Under the pieces are notes generated by a model. It saw nothing but the letters and a program-made list of their open reading frames with translations. It did no database searches and was not told the DNA's origin. From NCBI GenBank assembly GCA_001771055.1, contig MESS01000005.1, positions 745 to 8,364 of the forward strand: 7,620 nt of DNA. The letters run 5' to 3'. Shown piece after piece: positions 1 to 5,065 of the stretch. The DNA comes from Caldithrix sp. RBG_13_44_9. Lineage in GTDB: Bacteria > Calditrichota > Calditrichia > RBG-13-44-9. A program made the translations under genes and the position numbers. The stretch's first letter is position 1. Every line of letters begins with the position of its first letter.

Positions 1-533
1 CTCGGGTAACCAGGCGTTATGCTAAAGCTCTTTTCGAAGCTGGTCAGGAAAGTAACCAGATCGAGCTGATTGAAAAAGATCTGAGCTCTGTAAAAGAGGT
101 AATCGAAAAATCGAAAGATTTTTCAATCCTCTTGTTGTCTCCGGTAATCGGCTCAGCTGAGAAAAGAAAAATTTTCAGGCAAATGTTTGAGAAAAATTTA
201 CAACCATTGTCGCTGGATTTCTTGAATTTGCTTTTGGATAAAGGCCGCGAAAAAATTCTGCTGGATATTATTATCCATTTCTTCAGATTGATTGATGAAT
301 CCCGGAGTATCTTACGGGGGCAATTACTCTCTTCCCATCCCTTTTCCGCTGCTCAATTGCAGTCCCTTAAGAAAAATCTGGACCGGATTACCGGGAAAAA
401 CGTCCAGCTCGATCAACAGGTCGATTCATCTCTCATCGGAGGATTTGTAGTCAGAATGGATGACACCGTGATCGATACCAGTATCAAGAGTCAGCTGGTA
501 AAAATGAAAGCATACATGATCTCTAATGAATAA
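1..533 (+). CDS. atpH: ATP synthase F1 delta subunit (5' partial)
   Basis: Delta (OSCP-like) is the peripheral-stalk protein that ties the top of the alpha3-beta3 hexamer to the b subunits and stops it rotating. The frame is open from base 3 to a TAA at 531-533 and shows 176 residues. The first visible residues, RVTRRYAKALFEAG, match the conserved delta N-terminus, so probably only a few codons are missing to the left. The first in-frame ATG lies well inside the conserved region and the TTG at 132 would cut off the N-terminal helix bundle, so neither is the true start. The C-terminal part ends with the family pattern GGFVVRMDDTVIDTSIKSQL near bases 438-497, the small beta-strand region that contacts subunit b. 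It sits 32 nt before atpA, the standard operon position. Family assignment is strong; only the start is unseen. Confidence 0.95.
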   Translation, partial: RVTRRYAKALFEAGQESNQIELIEKDLSSVKEVIEKSKDFSILLLSPVIGSAEKRKIFRQMFEKNLQPLSLDFLNLLLDKGREKILLDIIIHFFRLIDESRSILRGQLLSSHPFSAAQLQSLKKNLDRITGKNVQLDQQVDSSLIGGFVVRMDDTVIDTSIKSQLVKMKAYMISNE

Positions 534-554
534 GTCAGAATATATAAAACTAAA

Positions 555-559
555 AAGGA
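555..559 (+). promoter_or_regulatory. Ribosome-binding site of atpA
   Basis: AAGGA lies 6 nt before the ATG at 566, in an A-rich leader between atpH and atpA. It supports 566 as the start of alpha. There is no room or clear sequence for a separate promoter or terminator in this 32-nt gap. Confidence 0.75.
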
Positions 560-565
560 TAACCA

Positions 566-2095
566 ATGGCAGTTGAAGTGAAACCGGATGAAATATCCTC
601 GATTCTGAAACAACAACTGACCAGTTTTGAAAAAGAAACTGAAGTGTATGATGTGGGTACAGTCCTGCAGGTTGGAGATGGGATTGCCCGGGTCTATGGC
701 CTTTCTAATGTGATGGCCGGTGAGCTGGTTGAATTTCCCCACCAGGTGATGGGGTTGGTCTTGAACTTGGAAGAAGACAATGTAGGATGTGTGCTGTTCG
801 GAGAAGACTTTCTGGTTAAAGAAGGAGACACCGTTCGCCGGACCAAAAGAATCCTGGAAGTACCTGTTGGTAAAGAATTATTAGGACGGGTGGTGAGTCC
901 GCTGGGTGAACCAATAGATGGCAAGGGTGCCATAAAAACAAAGACATTTGGGACGTTGGAACGGAAGGCACCCGGTGTTCTTTACCGGCAGCCGGTTAAG
1001 GAACCCCTGCAGACCGGTCTGAAAGCAATTGATTCTATGATTCCCATCGGTCGCGGCCAGCGGGAATTGATCATTGGTGACCGGCAAACCGGGAAAACCG
1101 CCATTGCGGTAGATACCATCATTAATCAGAAATATACCCATGAGACCGATTCTCCGGTCTTTTGTATCTATGTGGCCATCGGTCAGAAAGCATCTACTGT
1201 TGCAAAAGTGGTCAAGACCCTGGAAGAAGCCGGGGCGATGGAATACTCTATCGTGGTTGCGGCTAATGCCAGCGAACCTGCCCCTTTACAGTACGTGGCA
1301 CCATATGCTGGTGCTGCAATGGGTGAATATTTCCGTGATAATAAAATGCACGCCGTGATCTTTTATGATGATCTAAGTAAGCACGCCTGGGCTTATCGGC
1401 AGGTGTCGTTATTATTGCGCCGGCCCCCTGGTCGCGAAGCTTATCCGGGAGATATTTTCTACCTGCATTCCCGCCTGCTGGAAAGGGCCGCAAAAATGAA
1501 TGAGGAAAAAGGCGGAGGCTCACTTACTGCCCTGCCGATTATTGAAACCCAGGCCGGTGATGTCTCAGCTTATATTCCAACCAATGTTATATCTATCACC
1601 GACGGGCAAATCTATCTGGAGAATAATTTGTTTTATTCCGGAGTGCGTCCGGCGATAAATCCGGGAATTTCGGTGAGCCGGGTAGGTGGCAATGCCCAAA
1701 TTAAAGCCATGAAGCAGGTGGCTGGAAGTCTGCGGATGGATTTAGCCAGCTACCGTGAGTTGGAAGCTTTTGTTAAATTCGGTTCCGATCTGGATAAAGC
1801 AACCCAGGCACAGATTACCCGCGGCCAGAGATTGGTTGAATTGTTAAAGCAGGATCAATATATCCCGATGCCGGTGGCCAAGCAGATTGTGATGATTTTC
1901 CTTGGTACTCAGGGTTTGTTAGACTCCCTGCCAGTGGGGGTAATCCGGCGGTTCGAAAAAGAATTTTTAGAATATGTGGAAAATAAAGAACCGCAATTAT
2001 TCCAGGATATTGAGAAACAAAAAGTATTAAGTGACGAGCTTAAAGCTCGTATTAAGAAAAATACCGAAGAATTTCTCAAACTTTTTAAATCTTAG
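566..2095 (+). CDS. atpA: ATP synthase F1 alpha subunit
   Basis: Alpha alternates with beta in the F1 hexamer, on the cytoplasmic side of the membrane. It carries the non-catalytic nucleotide sites and donates the arginine finger to the catalytic beta sites. The 509 residues match the usual family length. In order: N-terminal beta-barrel (about 25-95); the nucleotide-binding domain with P-loop GDRQTGKT at 171-178; the Walker B strand ending FYDDL at 266-270; the near-invariant SLLLRRPPGREAYPGD at 281-296; the alpha/beta signature PAINPGISVS at 362-371, followed by the arginine finger R372; then the C-terminal helical domain. The P-loop Gln174, typical of alpha rather than beta, confirms which subunit this is. 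Just after Walker B it reads SKHAWAYRQ, where E. coli alpha has SKQAVAYRQ. Nothing is truncated. A good ribosome-binding site precedes the ATG, and atpG follows after 12 nt. Confidence 0.99.
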   Translation: MAVEVKPDEISSILKQQLTSFEKETEVYDVGTVLQVGDGIARVYGLSNVMAGELVEFPHQVMGLVLNLEEDNVGCVLFGEDFLVKEGDTVRRTKRILEVPVGKELLGRVVSPLGEPIDGKGAIKTKTFGTLERKAPGVLYRQPVKEPLQTGLKAIDSMIPIGRGQRELIIGDRQTGKTAIAVDTIINQKYTHETDSPVFCIYVAIGQKASTVAKVVKTLEEAGAMEYSIVVAANASEPAPLQYVAPYAGAAMGEYFRDNKMHAVIFYDDLSKHAWAYRQVSLLLRRPPGREAYPGDIFYLHSRLLERAAKMNEEKGGGSLTALPIIETQAGDVSAYIPTNVISITDGQIYLENNLFYSGVRPAINPGISVSRVGGNAQIKAMKQVAGSLRMDLASYRELEAFVKFGSDLDKATQAQITRGQRLVELLKQDQYIPMPVAKQIVMIFLGTQGLLDSLPVGVIRRFEKEFLEYVENKEPQLFQDIEKQKVLSDELKARIKKNTEEFLKLFKS

Positions 2096-2097
2096 GA
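2094..2097 (+). promoter_or_regulatory. Ribosome-binding site of atpG overlapping the atpA stop
   Basis: AGGA starts inside the TAG stop codon of atpA (2093-2095) and ends 10 nt before the ATG at 2108. A ribosome finishing alpha would cover this site, so gamma translation is probably coupled to alpha. The site is weak and widely spaced, which fits the lower need for gamma (one copy per three alpha). Confidence 0.6.
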
Positions 2098-2107
2098 AAA
2101 TAAAGTC

Positions 2108-2971
2108 ATGGCAACTTTGCGAGAAATTCGCCGGCGGATAAACAGCATTAAAAGCACCCAGCAAATCACCCGGGCCATGAAAATGGTGGCTGCTGCGAAA
2201 TTGCGAAAAGCTCAGGAAAGTATTCTGGCCGCCAGACCTTATGCCCGAAAGATCGACGAGATGATCCGTCATTTGATTGTCCAACTGGAAATAAGCGGGC
2301 TTCCCTTACTGGCAGTTCGACCTCCTCAACGGGTAACCCTGGTGGTGGTGACCGGGGATCGAGGATTATGCGGTTCGTTTAACAGCAATATTATAAAAAA
2401 AGTACTGCAGCAAATTGAGACTCACCGGGACAAAGAAGTATCGCTGGTCTGTATCGGAAAAAAAGGTTACGATTTTTTCCGCAAACGCGGTTACCAGATC
2501 GATAATAAATATATTCAAATTTTTAACCAGCTGGAATATCTGCATGCCCAGCAAATAACAGAGTATATGGTGGAGCAATACATTGCCGAGAAAACCGATC
2601 TGGTGGAAGTGGTTTACAATGAGTTTAAAAACGCTGTCCAGCAGTTTGCGGTAGTAGAGAAATATCTTCCCCTCACCGCAGAAGAATTCGAGGGAGAATT
2701 AAAAAATGTCAGTTATCTATATGAACCGGATAAATTAAGTTTATTAAATGCCTTGTTACCCAAGCATCTTAACTTGCAAACCTGGAGAATTCTGCTGGAG
2801 TCCAATGCCGCTGAGCAGGGAGCCCGCATGACCGCCATGGAAAATGCTACTGAAAATGCAAGTGAAATAATCGATGATTTAACACTTCATTATAATAAAA
2901 CCAGGCAGGCAGCTATTACCAAAGAAATATCTGAAATAGTTGGGGGAGCAGAAGCACTTAAGTCTGCCTAA
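2108..2971 (+). CDS. atpG: ATP synthase F1 gamma subunit
   Basis: Gamma is the central rotor shaft: its N- and C-terminal helices form a coiled coil inside the alpha3-beta3 ring, and its globular part sits on epsilon and the c-ring. The protein has 287 residues, the normal bacterial length. It opens with the conserved ATLREIRRRINSIKSTQQIT and the following TRAMKMVAAAKLRKA (21-35). The Rossmann-like middle contains VTGDRGLCGSFN at 81-92. The end carries the family signature ITKEISEIVGGAEA at 270-283, preceded by the RMTAMENATENA helix (240-251). No chloroplast-type regulatory insertion is evident, as expected outside the cyanobacteria. The ATG at 2108 gives exactly the conserved N-terminus. 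It lies between atpA (12 nt upstream) and atpD (30 nt downstream), clearly in the same operon. Confidence 0.99.
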   Translation: MATLREIRRRINSIKSTQQITRAMKMVAAAKLRKAQESILAARPYARKIDEMIRHLIVQLEISGLPLLAVRPPQRVTLVVVTGDRGLCGSFNSNIIKKVLQQIETHRDKEVSLVCIGKKGYDFFRKRGYQIDNKYIQIFNQLEYLHAQQITEYMVEQYIAEKTDLVEVVYNEFKNAVQQFAVVEKYLPLTAEEFEGELKNVSYLYEPDKLSLLNALLPKHLNLQTWRILLESNAAEQGARMTAMENATENASEIIDDLTLHYNKTRQAAITKEISEIVGGAEALKSA

Positions 2972-2985
2972 TGATTCATTAACTG

Positions 2986-2990
2986 AAGGA
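2986..2990 (+). promoter_or_regulatory. Probable ribosome-binding site of atpD
   Basis: AAGGA lies 11 nt before the ATG at 3002, in the 30-nt gap after atpG. The spacing is longer than ideal but no better site is present, and the beta N-terminus fixes the start at 3002. Confidence 0.6.
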
Positions 2991-3001
2991 AATATTGAGA
3001 C

Positions 3002-4393
3002 ATGTCAAAGGGCATTATAAAACAAATTATCGGACCAGTTGTCGATCTGGAATTTCCTGAGGGGCATTTACCAAATATTTTTAACGCCATCCATATAAAA
3101 AGGGATGATAACAGCACTTTGGTCCTGGAAGCCCAACAGCATCTGGGTGAGAATCTGGTTCGCTGTGTCGCTATGGACTCCACCGATGGTTTAACCCGGG
3201 GCACCGAAGCGGTAGATACCGGTGCTTCTATTACAGTTCCGGTGGGACCGGAAGTTCTGGGACGCTTGATGAACGTCATCGGCGAACCAATTGATGAATT
3301 AGGGCCCATCAAAACCAAGGAACAGTATCCCATCCATCGTCCTGCGCCGAAGTATGAAAATCTGAGTACCGAAACTCAGATTCTGGAAACCGGCATTAAA
3401 GTGATCGATCTGCTTGAACCGTATTCCAAGGGTGGAAAAACGGGATTATTTGGCGGTGCAGGCGTGGGGAAAACCGTACTCATTCAGGAACTCATCCGCA
3501 ATATTGCCACCGAGCATGGAGGAATTTCTGTTTTTTCAGGCGTGGGAGAACGAACACGTGAAGGGAATGATCTATACCTGGAGATGAAGGAGAGCGGGGT
3601 TTTAAGTAAAACCGCCCTGGTTTTTGGACAGATGAACGAACCACCCGGAGCTCGGCAGCGCGTAGGATTGACTGGCGTAACGGTGGCCGAATATTTCCGG
3701 GATGTGGAAGGGCGGGACACCCTGCTGTTCATTGATAATATTTTCCGCTTTACCCAGGCTGGTTCAGAGGTCTCAGCCTTGTTGGGCCGGATGCCTTCGG
3801 CGGTCGGTTATCAACCCACCCTGGCCACTGAAATGGGTGAATTACAGGAAAGAATTACCAGCACCAACAAGGGATCCATCACTTCAGTGCAAGCGATCTA
3901 TGTTCCGGCTGATGACTTAACAGATCCAGCCCCGGCCACTGCCTTCGGACACCTGGATGCCACTACCGTGCTTTCCCGTCAAATTGTGGATATGGGCATC
4001 TATCCGGCGGTGGATCCCCTGGATTCAACCTCCCGTATTCTGGACCCGCGCATAGTGGGAGAAGAGCATTATATGGTAGCTAAGCGTGTCCAGGAAATTT
4101 TGCAGAAATATAAAGATCTGCAGGATATCATCGCCATCCTGGGAATGGATGAGTTGTCTGATGATGATAAAATTGTGGTAGCCCGCGCCCGCCGTATTCA
4201 ACGTTTCCTGTCACAACCCTTTTTTGTTGCCGAACAATTCACCAACCTGGCTGGCAAGTATGTCCCGCTGGCCGAAACCATCAAAGGTTTCAAAGCCATC
4301 ACCGAGGGAGAACATGATGATTTACCTGAACAGGCTTTCTGGATGGTGGGGACCATCGAAGAAGCCGTCGAAAAAGCTAAGAAGATGGGTTAA
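3002..4393 (+). CDS. atpD: ATP synthase F1 beta subunit (catalytic)
   Basis: Beta holds the three catalytic sites that make ATP from ADP and phosphate as gamma turns (EC 7.1.2.2 for the H+ enzyme). It has 463 residues, normal for bacteria. Visible in order: N-terminal barrel opening with KGIIKQIIGPVVDLEFP; P-loop GGAGVGKT at 151-158; the catalytic glutamate E183 in GERTREGND (182-190); Walker B LLFIDN at 241-246 with D245; the signature PAVDPLDSTSR at 335-345; and the C-terminal domain with the torque loop, here DELSDDD at 383-389 instead of the classical DELSEED. All catalytic residues I can place are present. It follows atpG by 30 nt. A terminator-like hairpin starts 26 nt after its stop codon and separates it from atpC, unlike the tight spacing of the other F1 genes. 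Confidence 0.99.
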   Translation: MSKGIIKQIIGPVVDLEFPEGHLPNIFNAIHIKRDDNSTLVLEAQQHLGENLVRCVAMDSTDGLTRGTEAVDTGASITVPVGPEVLGRLMNVIGEPIDELGPIKTKEQYPIHRPAPKYENLSTETQILETGIKVIDLLEPYSKGGKTGLFGGAGVGKTVLIQELIRNIATEHGGISVFSGVGERTREGNDLYLEMKESGVLSKTALVFGQMNEPPGARQRVGLTGVTVAEYFRDVEGRDTLLFIDNIFRFTQAGSEVSALLGRMPSAVGYQPTLATEMGELQERITSTNKGSITSVQAIYVPADDLTDPAPATAFGHLDATTVLSRQIVDMGIYPAVDPLDSTSRILDPRIVGEEHYMVAKRVQEILQKYKDLQDIIAILGMDELSDDDKIVVARARRIQRFLSQPFFVAEQFTNLAGKYVPLAETIKGFKAITEGEHDDLPEQAFWMVGTIEEAVEKAKKMG

Positions 4394-4418
4394 GAGTTGA
4401 GCACTATTTTACGATACG

Positions 4419-4455
4419 AAAAAGGGACAGATAAACTGGCTTATCCCCTTTTTTT
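4419..4455 (+). terminator. Intrinsic terminator-like hairpin between atpD and atpC
   Basis: An outer 8-bp stem pairs AAAAAGGG (4419-4426) with CCCTTTTT (4446-4453). After a 3-nt bulge (ACA, 4427-4429) an inner 5-bp stem pairs GATAA (4430-4434) with TTATC (4441-4445), closing a 6-nt loop (4435-4440). The 3' arm runs into seven Ts (4449-4455), then CTTTC. The outer A:T pairs overlap the T tract, as is common in Rho-independent terminators. GC content of the stem is modest and the stem is bulged, so partial termination is as plausible as complete termination. Because atpC follows on the same strand, the element may act as an attenuator. The pairing is read directly; the activity is inferred. 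Confidence 0.75.
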
Positions 4456-4518
4456 CTTTCAGTAATCGGTATTTTTATTAAAGTCATTTTTTAAAAAAAC
4501 GATAATAGGTTTATTGTG
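4456..4518 (+). promoter_or_regulatory. AT-rich leader of atpC with ribosome-binding site
   Basis: This leader is strongly AT-rich. It contains a perfect 12-base A/T palindrome of six Ts and six As (4487-4498) and a short SD-like AGG at 4507-4509. The AGG is 6 nt from the GTG at 4516 and 9 nt from the ATG at 4519, so both starts are usable. I found no convincing -35/-10 pair that leaves room for a transcript start before the coding region. Expression of atpC may therefore depend on read-through of the hairpin, or on a non-canonical promoter I cannot recognise. Confidence 0.4.
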
Positions 4519-4926
4519 ATGAATAATTATTTAACGGTTAGCATCACAACGCCCCAAAAGAAGAGGGTGTTCGAAGGAGTGAGCAGTTGTACCGCTCCCG
4601 GAACCAAGGGAAGTTTTCAGATTTTAGTTGATCATGCGCCATTATTGAGTCAGCTGGAAATCGGGGAGATCAAACTGGAGAGTGATAAAGGTTTAGAAAG
4701 GTATTCCACTTCCGGTGGATTCCTGGAAGTGCTCAAAAATAATGTCTCGTTACTGCTGGAGAGCTGTGAAAAAGCTGAAGAGATTGATGTGGAGCGGGCA
4801 AAGTCAGCTCTGGAGAGAGCCCGGAAAAGGATGCAGGAAAAATCCGCTGACCTCGATATTAGGCGGGCCGAAGCAGCGCTTTTACGGGCATTGAACAGGA
4901 TCAGAATTGCCGGTAAAGTCCGGTGA
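4519..4926 (+). CDS. atpC: ATP synthase F1 epsilon subunit
   Basis: Epsilon sits at the foot of gamma on the c-ring and can raise its C-terminal helices to block rotation, limiting ATP hydrolysis. From the ATG at 4519 it has 135 residues, full bacterial length; an in-frame GTG directly before it (4516) is the alternative start. The N-terminal beta-sandwich (1 to about 85) has the family landmarks TPQKKRVFEG, APGTKGSFQIL (26-36), HAPLL (39-43) and GGFLEVL (66-72). The C-terminal two-helix domain (about 88-132) is complete. It contains IDVERA at 89-94, the I(L)DxxRA motif linked to ATP binding in Bacillus PS3 epsilon, and arginines at 100, 123 and 127. It is separated from atpD by 125 nt with a terminator-like hairpin, so it may be made in lower amounts than beta, matching the 1:3 subunit ratio. 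Confidence 0.98.
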   Translation: MNNYLTVSITTPQKKRVFEGVSSCTAPGTKGSFQILVDHAPLLSQLEIGEIKLESDKGLERYSTSGGFLEVLKNNVSLLLESCEKAEEIDVERAKSALERARKRMQEKSADLDIRRAEAALLRALNRIRIAGKVR

Positions 4927-4993
4927 TGCGCTCAATAAGACTTGCTTTAGAGAATAAATTTTGTAAATTGAAAAAAAATTTCGGTCTTTCAAG
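4927..4993 (+). other. Short AT-rich spacer between atpC and the TPR gene
   Basis: The 67-nt gap holds an A8 run (4971-4978) and no GC-rich hairpin, so no terminator is visible after atpC. A weak sigma70-like pair can be drawn: TTGCTT (4942-4947), 16 nt, TAAATT (4964-4969). Each box matches its consensus only in part, so I do not call a promoter. No Shine-Dalgarno sequence precedes the ATG at 4994; the leader ends TTTCAAG. A-rich leaders without SD are common in Bacteroidetes-like bacteria. Confidence 0.35.
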
Positions 4994-5065
4994 ATGAAAC
5001 AATCTTTCTTTATTCATGTTTTACTCCTCGGTTCTCTCTGCCTGGTTTTTTCCTCGGCATTTTCT
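4994..5065 (+). other. Sec signal peptide of the TPR protein
   Basis: Residues 1-24 show a short basic n-region (MKQ), a hydrophobic core rich in Leu, Val and Phe, and an Ala-Phe-Ser end that fits the -3/-1 rule of signal peptidase I, followed by Gln25. Cys16 lies within the core but has Leu at -1, so it is not a lipoprotein site. Confidence 0.8.

Noticed and set aside
132..533. Delta as a short protein starting at the TTG at 132
   Set aside because: The same frame is open to the left edge and encodes the conserved RRYAKALFEAG delta N-terminus, so the true start lies outside the window.
2968..3333. Minus-strand open frame of 121 codons overlapping atpD
   Set aside because: It lies antisense to the conserved beta N-terminal domain, has low-complexity Ser/Pro/Arg-rich content and no recognisable motif; it is a shadow of atpD.
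3415..3480. Possible V/A-type or N-type ATPase rather than F-type
   Set aside because: Subunit lengths, the presence of delta, gamma and epsilon in canonical order, and the beta P-loop GGAGVGKT all fit the ordinary bacterial F-type enzyme.
4487..4499. Second terminator before atpC from the T6A7 tract
   Set aside because: A pure A/T palindrome has no loop-closing GC stem and no T tract after it, so it does not fit an intrinsic terminator.
4942..4969. Sigma70 promoter for the TPR gene
   Set aside because: TTGCTT and TAAATT match their consensus only in part, at 16-nt spacing in an AT-rich spacer where such pairs arise by chance.
5039..5041. Cys16 of the TPR protein as a lipoprotein lipidation site
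   Set aside because: The residues before it are Gly-Ser-Leu, and Leu at -1 does not fit a lipobox; the AFS-Q signal peptidase I site fits better.
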